Shown: positions 35,901 through 44,319 of the stretch, in pieces | How positions within the stretch are numbered: position 1 is the first letter of the stretch | Layout of the letters: each line of letters starts with the position of its first letter | Assembly (NCBI RefSeq): GCF_009649785.1 | Contig: NZ_WJOK01000002.1 | Span: 310,001 to 374,000, forward strand | Source of the DNA: Agrobacterium tumefaciens | GTDB lineage: Bacteria > Pseudomonadota > Alphaproteobacteria > Rhizobiales > Rhizobiaceae | Direction: 5' to 3' | DNA length: 64,000 nt | Notes under the pieces: model-generated | The model's database searches: none | What the model was told of the DNA's origin: nothing | What the model saw: the letters and a program-made list of their open reading frames with translations, nothing else | Translations under genes and position numbers: made by a program

Positions 35901-36680
35901 TTCATCCTGCAGCGAGGCCGTGTCGAAGCCGCGCAACGTGTCTTCCACGGTGTTCCAGCGGCTTTCGATCCGATGTACGCTGTCTTCACGCGCAAGCTGA
36001 TCGATGGTGAGGCGCAGGTCATCGAATTCATTGCGCAGCCCGTAGGCATCGGGAGAGGCCAGATTGCCGAGCTGGTCGATGCTGCCGGCAAGCCTTGCAA
36101 TATCGTCGCGCAGGTCGCCGATGAACTGCTGGTCTTCCGCGATCGCGCGAATGTTTCGGATTTCGGCTCGCAGCCCTTGCGCTTCGCGCGCCACGCCCTC
36201 CGAGATATCGTGCTTCAGCTCATGCCGCAGGTTGACGAGCGCTTGCGCGATCTCCTGCAAGGCTGCGTCGTTTCGCTGCTGCTCCTGATAGGGCGGGATG
36301 GAGCGCGCGCGCGGTGCGGGGTCGGCCGCCGCGTTCTGCACGTCGTTCGGCCGGTATTCAGGCGCAAGCGGTCTGGTAATGGTTCGTTCCGGGCGCGCAA
36401 CGGGCTCCTGCGGGCGCTGGAAGCTTGCCTCAAGCAGGCGCTGGCGCTGGCGGATTTCGTTGACCGGGTCGAGTTGCGGCGGGGTGACGGTGGCGCGTGG
36501 CTCGCGCGGCGCGGCATGGGCCTCGTTTTTCGGCTCAGCTGTCGTGGCGCGGTGGTCGCGCGGAAATTTCTGGCTCATCAGCCCTTCGATGCGGGCTTCA
36601 AGGCCTTCAATGGTGCGATTGAGAGCATCAAGAGACGACCTGTCGCTCGGGCTTTGGTTTTTCGATCGCAATCCGTTCAT
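32907..36680 (-). CDS. podJ: Polar organelle development protein PodJ homologue
   Basis: Large single-pass polarity factor, 1257 residues. In order: long cytoplasmic coiled coil (~1-640, repeated LEERLxxI and LxxRLDxL heptads), a Pro/Ala-rich acidic linker, membrane helix at ~838-860 (LLLGIGAILLAMMAMPLV), periplasmic part rich in Pro/Ala, three to four Sel1-type repeats (~990-1130; YEIAARYTEGRGLAADRAEA, YKLAADRGLAPAQYRLANLY, YTLAAEQGNAGAMHNLAVLL, FNLAILYARGSGVKQD) and a C-terminal peptidoglycan-binding domain (~1197-1253; IQAILNKNGFDAGQPDGKLG). This is the PodJ architecture known from Caulobacter and Agrobacterium, where it marks the old/growth pole. The start at 36680 is the first ATG; a TTG 48 bases upstream also fits. 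Confidence 0.87.
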   Translation of the reverse strand: MNGLRSKNQSPSDRSSLDALNRTIEGLEARIEGLMSQKFPRDHRATTAEPKNEAHAAPREPRATVTPPQLDPVNEIRQRQRLLEASFQRPQEPVARPERTITRPLAPEYRPNDVQNAAADPAPRARSIPPYQEQQRNDAALQEIAQALVNLRHELKHDISEGVAREAQGLRAEIRNIRAIAEDQQFIGDLRDDIARLAGSIDQLGNLASPDAYGLRNEFDDLRLTIDQLAREDSVHRIESRWNTVEDTLRGFDTASLQDEIVSLAYRLDDIKTQLGGMSNNPAVRVLEEKLITIASAVEQLGKHMQPNEAAFTEQFSGLDQRLDEISRAIAATGARSNNAQATDNALAQRLETRLNGLAEQLGDINRIAAAKPDPAVDLTARLETLAAKIDELSTARDAAQLHERLDQLSLLLERSQRPSQQAELTSFLSDISRKIDALDHGTVNDGLAERLDTLSRRIEDLDYRYSQPQPVAGFNEGTFSRLEERLGDIAARLDETAHAAPADSGALLSLENQIAHLSSLISQPGHHQPAGMSPELDARMSAIEDYMASNDEYIIEAARQAAEAVLDAFTRNNVSSGANLADMTMLTDLATDLRSLEALSRNTEERTHRTFEALHETLVQIAGRLDSLDNRAPAPAYREEAAPRNVAQHMITPAREDVAMPAAIFPQEGYITEEQLILEDTRDAGENGADAMAIVPPAAAKPAKAEKKSLLAGLTKRFKTGTAKTAKSAEEPVSATTTRTQVEPAPSLDPIDVLPAGQENELLEPGSGAPDIKKILERVRASQVASAGKAADAEGRTDFIAAARRAAQAAAMETSPEKLETGKKNRKPDASALSRYRRPLLLGIGAILLAMMAMPLVKTMMGGAEAPAPVIEEKMGDAPVSALPETGDKAVTIPSELAIDPQEAASADSIENAAPSENTIDPRTIGGAPLANEPPVADAPAVDAATSGTVAQSEPQAPVQAATTAAAAQGAIAVPAGIEPASLAEAAAKGDTQALYEIAARYTEGRGLAADRAEAAKWYKLAADRGLAPAQYRLANLYEKANGVERNLSEAKRYYTLAAEQGNAGAMHNLAVLLASDAAGQPDFTTAAQWFIKASELGVRDSQFNLAILYARGSGVKQDIEESYKWFSIAAKDGDTDAAQKRDEVAGAMNPQQLQSARAKADAWKVKPLSEDANSVNPPEEWAGKDGVKTASVDMEKAIRNIQAILNKNGFDAGQPDGKLGKNTVTAIKDFQKSVGQTPDGRITNELVTALLARNK

Positions 36681-36970
36681 CTTCTCGCTCGCTTCGCTTC
36701 CGTCCGGCGTGCCCGGTGTTTGTTGCAACGGCTACCCGCCTGATAATGCCGTCGCACAACATGCAGCAATTCTAGAGCCGGTATTTGCCCCCATGGAGGA
36801 AAATGCTTCGATTGACGAAGCAGTTACCTCGTGTCGGAGAATTCACGAAACGTGGTAAAGAAGTGGTTAACTATGGTTGGAATTTTTTAACTTTTGCGGC
36901 GCGTAACGCTTTCGCGTGGGGCTGGCCAAGCATTGCGCGGAAAAAGGGCCATGACATTCGACCGGAATTT
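36681..36970. other. podJ-side intergenic region
   Basis: 290 bases with no gene. On the minus strand 36870-36863 reads TTAACCAC, close to the CtrA half-site TTAACCAT, ~185 bases before podJ. No clear sigma70 hexamers and no GANTC site were seen. The rest of the divergent gap holds the fad promoter. Confidence 0.3.
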
Positions 36971-37001
36971 ATTTGACGTTTACGCGCACGTCAAATATTG
37001 T
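36971..37001 (+). promoter_or_regulatory. fadE promoter with an embedded perfect inverted repeat
   Basis: TTGACG (36973-36978), 17-base spacer, TATTGT (36996-37001). ATTTGACG (36971-36978) and CGTCAAAT (36989-36996) form a perfect 8-bp inverted repeat across the -35 and spacer, so a dimeric repressor could block it. Leader to the fadE start is ~49 bases. Confidence 0.65.
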
Positions 37002-37056
37002 CATCCCATATCGGCCGGATCGGCTCCGGCTTTCACGATGCGGAGGAACATCGGTA

Positions 37057-38853
37057 ATGCCTGTTTACAAGGCCCCAGTTAAAGACACGCTTTTTATTCT
37101 GAACGACGTTCTTGGCCTCGAGCGGTATAACAACCTGCCCGGCTTCGAGGATGCAACCCCTGACATGATCGAGGCTATTACCGGCGAGGCGGCGAAACTT
37201 GCCGAGGAGCGGCTTTTCCCGCTGAACCTGTCTGGCGATCAACAGGGCTGCAAGCGTGCAGATGATGGTTCGGTTTCCGTTCCTGATGGTTTCAAGGAGG
37301 CTTACGACGCCTATTGTGAAGGCGGCTGGATCGGCCTCGCCGTACCGCCGGAATTCGGCGGACAGGGCCTGCCCTATACGCTGCATGCGGCGATTGGCGA
37401 GTATATGTCGTCCGCCAACCTGTCGCTGATGATGTATCCCGGCCTGACGCAGGGCGCCATCGCTGCCGTCCTCGTCCATGGCACGCAGGAGCAGAAAGAA
37501 ACCTATCTGCCGAAGATGGTCGAGGGAACATGGTCCGGCACCATGAACCTGACGGAACCCCATTGCGGCACCGATCTCGGCCTGCTGCGCACAAAAGCAG
37601 TTCCGCAGGGCGACGGCAGCTACAAGATTTCCGGCCAGAAGATCTTCATTTCGGCCGGCGAACATTCCATGACTGACAATATCGTCCATCTGGTGATTGC
37701 CCGCATCGAGGGCGCGCCGGAAGGCACCAAGGGTATTTCGCTGTTCATCGTGCCGAAATTCCTCGTGAAGGAGGACGGTTCGCTCGGCGAGCGCAACGGC
37801 GTCACCTGCGGCGCGATCGAACACAAGATGGGCATCCACGGCAACGCCACCTGCGTCATGAACTATGACGATGCGACGGGGTATCTCTTGGGTGCGGAGA
37901 ACAAGGGTCTCTCTGCCATGTTCGTGATGATGAACGAAGCCCGCCTCGGCGTCGGCCTTCAGGGCCTGTCCGTGGGTGAGATCGCCTATCAGAATGCGGT
38001 CGAATATGCCCGCGAGCGCATTCAGGGCCGTTCACTTTCCGGTGCGAAATTCCCCGATAAAAAGGCCGATCCGATCATCGTGCACCCGGATATCCGCCGT
38101 ACGCTGATGACTATCAAGGCCTATAACGAGGCTGGTCGCGCCTTCCTTCTGTGGACCGCGCTGCAATCCGATATCGCCCATCGGTCGACCGATGAGAAAG
38201 AGCGTCAGACGGCAGATGACCTGCTCGGTCTCGTCACGCCGATCCTGAAAGGCGTGCTGACCGACAAGGGCTTCGACCATGCCGTGATGGCGCAGCAGGT
38301 CTTCGGCGGTCACGGCTATATCGAGGAACATGGCATGAGCCAATATGTCCGCGATGCCCGCATCACCATGATCTATGAGGGTGCGAACGGCATTCAGGCG
38401 CTCGATCTGGTCGGCCGCAAGCTCGGCATGAATGGCGGCCGTGCCGTCATGGCGCTGTTCAAGGAAATCGGCGATTTCTGCGAGGAAAACCGCGCTGACG
38501 AAAAGCTTAGCCTCTACACCAAGGGCCTGAAGAAGGGCTTGAACGACCTGCAGGCCGCAACCATGTGGTTCATGCAGAACGCCATGGCCAAGCCAGACAA
38601 TGCCGGTGCAGGTTCGACCGATTACATGCACCTCTTCGGTATCGTGGTGCTGGGTTACATGCAGGCCCGCATGGCGAAGGCGGCGAGCGAAGCCCTTGCG
38701 GCAGGTAGCACTTCGGACGAGGATTTCCTCAAGACCAAGCTTGTCACGGCGAAGTTTTATATGGAGCGCATCATGCCGGAAACGGCGCTACGCAAGGCTC
38801 GCATCGAAACCGGCGCGGACACCATGATGGAACTGGCTGCGGAAGCATTCTGA
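37057..38853 (+). CDS. Acyl-CoA dehydrogenase (long, C-terminally extended type)
   Basis: 598-residue FAD enzyme for the first step of beta-oxidation. Start at 37057 ([20 protein letters not shown]) has a GGAGGA site about 10 bases upstream. Motifs: [40 protein letters not shown] (flavin/substrate loop), [10 protein letters not shown], and the catalytic Glu in [21 protein letters not shown]. The last ~120 residues are the extra helical domain of the ~600-residue family (also named DmdC-like). fadA- and fadB-like genes follow. Acyl chain length cannot be told; DmdC-type activity on 3-methylmercaptopropionyl-CoA is possible but the fad context favours fatty acids. Confidence 0.93.
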   Translation: MPVYKAPVKDTLFILNDVLGLERYNNLPGFEDATPDMIEAITGEAAKLAEERLFPLNLSGDQQGCKRADDGSVSVPDGFKEAYDAYCEGGWIGLAVPPEFGGQGLPYTLHAAIGEYMSSANLSLMMYPGLTQGAIAAVLVHGTQEQKETYLPKMVEGTWSGTMNLTEPHCGTDLGLLRTKAVPQGDGSYKISGQKIFISAGEHSMTDNIVHLVIARIEGAPEGTKGISLFIVPKFLVKEDGSLGERNGVTCGAIEHKMGIHGNATCVMNYDDATGYLLGAENKGLSAMFVMMNEARLGVGLQGLSVGEIAYQNAVEYARERIQGRSLSGAKFPDKKADPIIVHPDIRRTLMTIKAYNEAGRAFLLWTALQSDIAHRSTDEKERQTADDLLGLVTPILKGVLTDKGFDHAVMAQQVFGGHGYIEEHGMSQYVRDARITMIYEGANGIQALDLVGRKLGMNGGRAVMALFKEIGDFCEENRADEKLSLYTKGLKKGLNDLQAATMWFMQNAMAKPDNAGAGSTDYMHLFGIVVLGYMQARMAKAASEALAAGSTSDEDFLKTKLVTAKFYMERIMPETALRKARIETGADTMMELAAEAF

Positions 38854-38885
38854 CAGGGCGTGTCACGCGCCGAGGGAGAGAGTTA

Positions 38886-40094
38886 ATGACCGACGTTTAC
38901 ATTTATGACCATGTCCGCACCCCGCGCGGACGCGGCAAGAAGGATGGCAGCCTGCATGAGGTGCCCTCCGTTCGCCTTGCCGCCAAGACGCTGGAAGCCA
39001 TCCGCGACCGCAACGGGCTCGATACGTCTGCTGTCGATGACATCATCATGGGCTGTGTCGATCCCGTCATGGATGCCGGTGCAGTCATCCCGAAAGCCGC
39101 CGCCTTCGAGGCCGGTTATTCCAACAAGGCACCGGGAATGCAGATTTCGCGCTTCTGCGCTTCAGGTCTCGATGCCATCAACTTCGCGGCCGGCAAGGTC
39201 AAGGCAGGCTCCGACGATATCGTCATAGCCGGCGGCGTGGAAAGCATGTCGCGCGTCGGCATGGGCATGTCTGGTGGCGCCTGGTACATGGACCCTTCGG
39301 TCAACTTCCCCGCCTTCTTCATGCCGCAGGGCGTGTCGGCAGATCTCATCGCCACCAAATACGGTTTTTCCCGTGACGATGTCGACGCCTATGCTGTCGA
39401 AAGCCAGAAGCGCGCCGCGCATGCCTGGGAAAAGGGCTATTTCAGCAAGTCCGTTATCCCCGTGAAGGACCGCAACGGCCTGACGATCCTCGACCGCGAC
39501 GAACATATGCGCCCCGGTACGGACATGCAGGCGCTGGCTTCCCTCAACCCATCCTTCCAGATGCCGGGTGAAATGGGCGGCTTCGAAGCCGTTGGCATCA
39601 TGGCGCACCCGGAAGTGGAGCGTATCAACTACGTGCACCATGCGGGCAATTCGTCCGGTATCGTCGATGGCGCGGCCGCCGTTCTGGTTGGTTCCAAGGC
39701 GGGCGGCGAGGCTATGGGCATGAAACCGCGTGCCCGCATCAGGGCTTTCGCCAATATCGGTTCCGATCCGGCGCTGATGCTGACCGGCCCGGTGGATGTG
39801 ACCGAGAAGCTTCTGAAAAAGACCGGGATGTCGCTTGCCGATATCGATCTTTTCGAACTCAACGAGGCCTTCGCCGCCGTCGTGCTGCGTTACATGCAGG
39901 CTTTCGACATCAGCCACGAAAGGATGAACGTCAATGGCGGCGCAATCGCCATGGGCCATCCGCTGGGTGCGACAGGAGCGATGATCCTCGGCACGGTGCT
40001 TGACGAGTTGGAGCGGCGCGATCTGAACACCGCGCTCGTCACGCTCTGCATCGGCGCGGGCATGGGAACAGCGACCGTTATCGAGCGGGTTTGA
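38886..40094 (+). CDS. fadA: Acetyl-CoA C-acyltransferase (thiolase)
   Basis: 402-residue degradative thiolase, last step of beta-oxidation. Catalytic residues: nucleophile Cys in [16 protein letters not shown] (~residue 92), His in [18 protein letters not shown] and Cys in [15 protein letters not shown]. The N-terminal [22 protein letters not shown] is typical of FadA-type rather than PhaA thiolases. It starts 32 bases after the dehydrogenase gene with GAGAG upstream, and its product would act with the multifunctional protein encoded next. The symbol is given by function and context; other acetyl-CoA acetyltransferases exist in such genomes. Confidence 0.9.
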   Translation: MTDVYIYDHVRTPRGRGKKDGSLHEVPSVRLAAKTLEAIRDRNGLDTSAVDDIIMGCVDPVMDAGAVIPKAAAFEAGYSNKAPGMQISRFCASGLDAINFAAGKVKAGSDDIVIAGGVESMSRVGMGMSGGAWYMDPSVNFPAFFMPQGVSADLIATKYGFSRDDVDAYAVESQKRAAHAWEKGYFSKSVIPVKDRNGLTILDRDEHMRPGTDMQALASLNPSFQMPGEMGGFEAVGIMAHPEVERINYVHHAGNSSGIVDGAAAVLVGSKAGGEAMGMKPRARIRAFANIGSDPALMLTGPVDVTEKLLKKTGMSLADIDLFELNEAFAAVVLRYMQAFDISHERMNVNGGAIAMGHPLGATGAMILGTVLDELERRDLNTALVTLCIGAGMGTATVIERV

Positions 40095-40118
40095 GTTACG
40101 GAGGGCTAACCCCAGGCT

Positions 40119-40234
40119 CCTCACCCTGTGCTCGTCACAGGGATTCCAGCAGCGCCGCGTCTGCGGCGCGCGAGAGTCTTCCAGCCCAAAGACTTGGGCT
40201 GACTGGGTTCCTGTGACAGGCACGGGAATGAGGG
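40119..40234. repeat. Rhizobial mosaic palindromic repeat (RIME-like)
   Basis: Between fadA and fadB. Contains CCCTGTG/CACAGGG (40124-40142), GCGCCGC/GCGGCGC (40152-40169), CAGCCCAA/TTGGGCTG (40182-40201) and CCTGT-G-ACAGG (40210-40220), with outer arms CCTCA/TGAGG. The right part matches the repeat at 22386-22421. Such nested palindromes are the hallmark of RIME-type intergenic elements of Rhizobiaceae. Confidence 0.75.
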
Positions 40235-40280
40235 ATCGGGAAGTTCGGCGAAACGAAATTCAGGGAAGAGGAATCCCAAA

Positions 40281-42497
40281 ATGAGCACTTATACCAATTT
40301 CACCATCGAGACGGACGCAGACGGCATTGCCCTTATCACCTGGGACATGCCGGAGAAGTCCATGAATGTCTTCACTTCCGAGGTGATGGACGAACTGAAC
40401 GCCATCGTTGACGCAACTGTCGCCGACGCTGGCGTCAAGGGTGCTGTCTTCACCTCCGGCAAGAGCACGTTTTCCGGCGGTGCCGATCTTTCGATGATCA
40501 AGTCGATGTTCTCCTTCTACAATGACGAGAAGGCGAAGGACCCGGATCAGGCAGCCGCCAAGCTGTTCGAACTGGTCGGCCGCATGACCGGCTTGTTCCG
40601 CAAGCTGGAGACCAACGGCAAGCCCTGGGTCTCAGCCATCAACGGCACCTGCATGGGCGGCGCTTTCGAGCTGTCGCTTGCCTGCCACGGTCGCGTCGCG
40701 TCGAATGCCAAGAGCCTCAAGATAGCCCTTCCTGAAGTCAAGGTCGGCATCTTCCCTGGTGCCGGCGGCACCCAGCGCGTGCCGCGCCTGACCGATGCGC
40801 AATCCGCCTTGCAGATGATGACCACCGGTCAGTCGCTGACCGGTGCGCGCGCCAAGGCCATGGGGCTGGTTCATCAGGTGGTGGATCCGGATCAGCTCAT
40901 TTCCGCTGCCAAGCAAATGATCAAGGACGGCCTGAAGCCGGTTGCCCCCTGGGATGAAAAAGGCTTCAAGGCCCCCGGCGGCGGCATCTGGACGCCGGCC
41001 GCTGCCCAGCTCTGGCCGGCCGCTCCGGCGATCCTGCGCCGTGAAAGCGCCGGCAACTATCCGGCAGCACTTGCTATCCTGAAATGCGTCTATGAGGGTC
41101 TGCAATTGCCGTTCGATACGGCGTTGAAGGTGGAGCAGCGTTATTTCACCGAAATCCTTCGCTCGAAGGAAGCCTTCGGCATGATCCGCTCGCTGTTCGT
41201 TTCCATGCAGGAACTGGGCAAGGGCGCGCGCCGCCCGGCCGGTCAGCCGAAGACGGAGTTCAGAAAGGTCGGCGTCGTCGGCGCGGGCTTCATGGGCGCC
41301 GCCGTTGCTTATGTCACTGCCGCAGCCGGTATCCCCGTCACGCTGGTGGACCGCGATCAGGAAGCCGCCGACAAGGGCAAGGGCCATTGCGAGGAAAGCG
41401 TCAAGGCCGCCATTGGCAAGGGCAGGCTGACGCAGGATGAAGGCAAAACCTTGCTCGACCTCGTAACCCCGACAGCGGATTACGCGGCGCTCTCCGACGC
41501 CGATCTCGTCATCGAGGCCGTCTTCGAAGACCGCGACGTGAAAAAGGCCGTCATCGAGGCCGTGGAAGCCGTGTTGCCGCAAGGCGCAATTTTCGCCTCC
41601 AACACCTCCACCTTGCCGATCACCGGGCTTGCGAAGAACTCCAAGCGCCCGGTGGATTTCATCGGCATCCACTTCTTCTCGCCGGTCGAGAAGATGATGC
41701 TGACGGAAGTCATCCTCGGCAAGGAAACGGGCGATAAGGCGCTGGCCGTCGCGCTGGATTATGTGGCCAAGATCAGGAAGACGCCGATTGTCGTCAACGA
41801 TACGCGCGGCTTCTTCGTCAATCGTTGCGTGCTGCGTTACATGGCGGAAAGCTACGACATGCTGATCGAGGGTGTGCCGCCCGCCATGATCGAGAATGCC
41901 GCGAAATTCGCCGGCATGCCGGTCGGCCCGCTGGCGCTGAACGACGAAGTGGCAATCGATCTTTCCTACAAGATCCTGAAAGCAACGGTTGCCGATCTCG
42001 GTGAAAAGGCTGTCGATCCGCGCCATATGGAACTGGTGAAGAAGCTGGTGGAAGGCGAGGGCCGTTTTGGCCGCAAGAACGCCAAGGGCTTTTACGACTA
42101 CCCGCCAAAGCCTGCCAAGAAGTCCCTCTGGCCCGGCCTGAAGGATCTCTATCCTCAGCAGAAGCCGGAGGATGTGGATATGGAAGTGCTGAAACAGCGC
42201 TTTCTGGTCACCGTGGCGCTGGAAGCCGCCCGCACCGTGGAAGAAGGCATCGTCACCGACCCGCGTGAGGCCGATGTCGGCTCCATCCTCGGTTTCGGCT
42301 TTGCGCCCTACACCGGCGGCGCCCTCTCCTATATCGACGGCATGGGCGTGAAGACCTTCGTGGCGCTGGCCGAGAAGCTGAGCGAGACCTATGGCCCACG
42401 CTTCAAGCCGACGCCGCTTCTGAAGGACATGGCGGCCAAGGGCGAGACCTTCTACGGTCGCTTCGATCCCTATGGCAGCACCGCGAAAGCGGCATAA
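40281..42497 (+). CDS. fadB: Multifunctional enoyl-CoA hydratase / 3-hydroxyacyl-CoA dehydrogenase
   Basis: 738-residue beta-oxidation enzyme. Residues ~1-200 are a crotonase fold: oxyanion-hole segment SGKSTFSGGADLSMIK, ELSLACHGRVAS and LPEVKVGIFPGAGGTQRVPRL with the catalytic Glu. From ~330 comes the NAD-binding dehydrogenase: GVVGAGFMGAAVAYVTAAAG, DLVIEAVFED, SNTSTLPIT, catalytic His in GIHFFSPVEKMMLTEVI, and the C-terminal helical domain (GFFVNRCVLRYMAE). FadB/FadJ type. A palindromic repeat separates it from fadA by 186 bases, so it may be partly transcribed on its own. A strong terminator follows. Confidence 0.93.
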   Translation: MSTYTNFTIETDADGIALITWDMPEKSMNVFTSEVMDELNAIVDATVADAGVKGAVFTSGKSTFSGGADLSMIKSMFSFYNDEKAKDPDQAAAKLFELVGRMTGLFRKLETNGKPWVSAINGTCMGGAFELSLACHGRVASNAKSLKIALPEVKVGIFPGAGGTQRVPRLTDAQSALQMMTTGQSLTGARAKAMGLVHQVVDPDQLISAAKQMIKDGLKPVAPWDEKGFKAPGGGIWTPAAAQLWPAAPAILRRESAGNYPAALAILKCVYEGLQLPFDTALKVEQRYFTEILRSKEAFGMIRSLFVSMQELGKGARRPAGQPKTEFRKVGVVGAGFMGAAVAYVTAAAGIPVTLVDRDQEAADKGKGHCEESVKAAIGKGRLTQDEGKTLLDLVTPTADYAALSDADLVIEAVFEDRDVKKAVIEAVEAVLPQGAIFASNTSTLPITGLAKNSKRPVDFIGIHFFSPVEKMMLTEVILGKETGDKALAVALDYVAKIRKTPIVVNDTRGFFVNRCVLRYMAESYDMLIEGVPPAMIENAAKFAGMPVGPLALNDEVAIDLSYKILKATVADLGEKAVDPRHMELVKKLVEGEGRFGRKNAKGFYDYPPKPAKKSLWPGLKDLYPQQKPEDVDMEVLKQRFLVTVALEAARTVEEGIVTDPREADVGSILGFGFAPYTGGALSYIDGMGVKTFVALAEKLSETYGPRFKPTPLLKDMAAKGETFYGRFDPYGSTAKAA

Positions 42498-42517
42498 GCC
42501 TTCAAGACACACCAATG

Positions 42518-42546
42518 AACAGGCCCTTCGGGGCCTGTTTTTTTAT
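42518..42546 (+). terminator. Intrinsic terminator of the fad operon
   Basis: 9-bp stem AACAGGCCC / GGGCCTGTT with a TTCG loop and a run of Ts, 21 bases after the fadB stop. Confidence 0.93.
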
Positions 42547-42666
42547 CGGCCTATCGTGCCGATACCGTCGCTTTATGTGCATCCTTTGCCCGGCTGGGGC
42601 GTTGAGAAGGCGTGAACGGGCGATGCGCGCCCGGTGCCGCAATTCAGGACACTTCAGGAGACTGCA

Positions 42667-43089
42667 ATGAAGACATCGCTGCGATCCCATGGTTTCGACA
42701 AACCATCGGACCTTGACGACCACTTGGCTGAACTTGATGAAGAAGCTGCGGAGAAAGAGGCAGAGAAGCCCACTGTCCAAGAGGCGCGTGCTTCCGCTAC
42801 GGTGGACCAGTCGATACGCGCGGAACTGGACGAACTCCGCAAACAGTTGGAAAAGCTGCGCCGCGATGTGAAAAAGCTGGAATCGGCGTCCCATCCAACC
42901 CGCCACAAACCCGCAGATCTCAGGCACGAGAAAGACCACGAGAATTCGCGCCTGATGATGGTTGTGCGCTCCGTTGCCGTTACCTCGCTTGCCAGCCGCA
43001 TCTTCGCGTCCTCACCCGTCATGGCGGCTCTGGTGGCTGTGGTGCCTTTTGCGCTTGGACTTGCCGCACGGCGCAGGGAAGGGGCATAA
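42667..43089 (+). CDS. Hypothetical coiled-coil protein with C-terminal membrane segment
   Basis: 140 residues. The middle (~30-85) is a charged coiled coil (LDEEAAEKEAEK, AELDELRKQLEKLRRDVKKLES). The C-terminus (~98-130) is hydrophobic (MMVVRSVAVTSLASRIFASS, VMAALVAVVPFALGLAARR) and probably anchors it in the inner membrane. ATG at 42667 has AGGAG 7 bases upstream. I do not recognise the family; the layout resembles small membrane-anchored coiled-coil or YqjD/ElaB-like proteins but motif support is weak. It lies alone between the fad terminator and tRNA-Phe. Confidence 0.7.
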   Translation: MKTSLRSHGFDKPSDLDDHLAELDEEAAEKEAEKPTVQEARASATVDQSIRAELDELRKQLEKLRRDVKKLESASHPTRHKPADLRHEKDHENSRLMMVVRSVAVTSLASRIFASSPVMAALVAVVPFALGLAARRREGA

Positions 43090-43278
43090 TTGCCCCAAGC
43101 CGCCCAACCGCCGCTCGCCCGGATCAGCAGCGCCTGAACCCGCCACCTGACTGATGTCGATCAGGTCTGGCGGATTGCCGATAGCGCGTTTCCAGCCACG
43201 ATAAGGCCTTCACAGCGCACGTATTCCAGCCATCCACAGGCGCCGTGAAAAAACTGTCAAAAAACTTCGCTAGGGCGC

Positions 43279-43306
43279 TTGCCATGTCCGAACAAGATGT
43301 TATAAC
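43279..43306 (+). promoter_or_regulatory. Predicted promoter of tRNA-Phe
   Basis: TTGCCA (43279-43284), 16-base spacer, TATAAC (43301-43306); transcription start about 62 bases before the mature tRNA. The rest of the 285-base gap 43090-43374 shows nothing else. Confidence 0.45.
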
Positions 43307-43374
43307 CCCGCTCACTTTCGGGGCACCAAACGGCCCCGCCCGCCAAAAGCGGAGGTTCTTCAAGGACCTGAAGT

Positions 43375-43450
43375 GCCCGGATAGCTCAGTTGGTAGAGCA
43401 GCGGATTGAAAATCCGCGTGTCGGTGGTTCAAATCCGCCTCCGGGCACCA
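43375..43450 (+). tRNA. tRNA-Phe (anticodon GAA)
   Basis: 76-nt cloverleaf: acceptor GCCCGGA / TCCGGGC, encoded ACCA 3' end, D-arm GCTC-AGTTGGTA-GAGC, anticodon stem GCGGA/TCCGC with loop TTGAAAA (GAA), T-arm GGTGG-TTCAAAT-CCGCC. No integrase gene or repeat of its 3' end downstream, so no island is attached. Confidence 0.97.
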
Positions 43451-43696
43451 TTCTTCTTAATTTCATTTTCTCCTGAATTGAATGCGTGTTGCCTCCTCCG
43501 CGCTGGCGAGATTAGATTGCTTCCGTTGTCATCAGTTTTTTAGCGCGGACGATGTAACTCGATGCGTTACGTCTGCCTACTTGTCCAACAATCGGAAAGC
43601 CGCCCGCAAGTGGATCATCGGATAAGACCCGTCGCAGGAGAGTTTCCTTGACCTTCAGGAAGGTAATTCACGCAAAACTTGTCTGAGTCCGCGGTG

Positions 43697-44041
43697 CTAA
43701 AGATGCTCCCGATTATCCGAGTTCTGCTCCGCCCGGTCCCGATAAAGCGCGGCACGCCCCAGCAGCATCAGCGACACTGGCGTCGTCACCGTCACGAAGA
43801 TGCCTATGAAGATCTCGTGGAAGGCGAAGCGGTCGCCGGAGACGGAGAAGTAGATGATGGAGGCCATGACGATGCCGCCGGTGCCCCAGCTGGTGCCGAG
43901 CGTCGGTGCGTGCAGGCGCTCGTAGAAGCTGTTGAGCTTGGCAAAGCCGATGGTGCCGATCAGCGTCAGCGAGGCGCCCAGAAGGACGAAGAACGCCACC
44001 AGAATGGCGGCCCAGAGCGGAAATTCTGCGGCATTGTTCAT
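43697..44041 (-). CDS. mnhG: Mrp-type cation/proton antiporter subunit G
   Basis: 114-residue MnhG/PhaG family membrane protein with three hydrophobic segments (FPLWAAILVAFFVLLGASLTLIGTIGFAKL, GTGGIVMASIIYFSV, IFIGIFVTVTTPVSLMLLGRAAL). The family core FAKLNSFYERLHAPTLGTSWGTGG is complete. It is the last gene of the operon and its ATG overlaps the mnhF stop by 4 bases. The complex exchanges cytoplasmic Na+ or K+ for protons and helps pH and salt homeostasis. A short hairpin (ACCTTC/GAAGGT) lies downstream; no T-run. Confidence 0.93.
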   Translation of the reverse strand: MNNAAEFPLWAAILVAFFVLLGASLTLIGTIGFAKLNSFYERLHAPTLGTSWGTGGIVMASIIYFSVSGDRFAFHEIFIGIFVTVTTPVSLMLLGRAALYRDRAEQNSDNREHL

Positions 44042-44319
44042 TCAATCACCTCGCCACGCATCATGAATTTGGAAAGGGCAACGGTGGAGACGAAGCCGAG
44101 GATCGCAATGAGCAACGAGGCCTCGAAATAGATGTCGTTGCCGGTGCGCAGGCCGAAGGTCAAGAGAAGCAGCATGGCGTTGACATAGAGCGTGTCGACG
44201 CCGAGCACCCGGTCCTGGGCGCGTGGGCCGATGGCGATGCGGTAAACGGAAATCGTCATGGCAATGGCGAGCATCAGCTGCGCGAGCGAAAAGGACCAGA
44301 AAAGGATAATCGAACTCAT
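44038..44319 (-). CDS. mnhF: Mrp-type cation/proton antiporter subunit F
   Basis: 93 residues, three membrane spans (IILFWSFSLAQLMLAIAMTI, GVDTLYVNAMLLLLTFGL, YFEASLLIAILGFVSTVALSKFMM). Contains the family motif RIAIGPRAQDRVLGVDTL (P-x-x-x-DRV). Coupled by 4-base overlaps to mnhE upstream and mnhG downstream. Subunit F is one of the small hydrophobic subunits needed for assembly; it has no catalytic role on its own that is known. Confidence 0.93.
   Translation of the reverse strand: MSSIILFWSFSLAQLMLAIAMTISVYRIAIGPRAQDRVLGVDTLYVNAMLLLLTFGLRTGNDIYFEASLLIAILGFVSTVALSKFMMRGEVIE

Noticed and set aside
40119-40234. CRISPR-like or IS remnant
   Set aside because: The repeats are palindromic arms of one element without regular spacers, transposase or target-site duplication; it fits the rhizobial mosaic repeat class.
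40632-42515. 627-codon minus-strand frame opposite fadB
   Set aside because: Antisense shadow; rich in His/Gly/Arg as expected from reversed coding DNA and without any domain.
43375-43696. tRNA-Phe as an integration site for a genomic island
   Set aside because: No integrase, no repeat of the tRNA 3' end and the following operon is conserved core; composition does not change.
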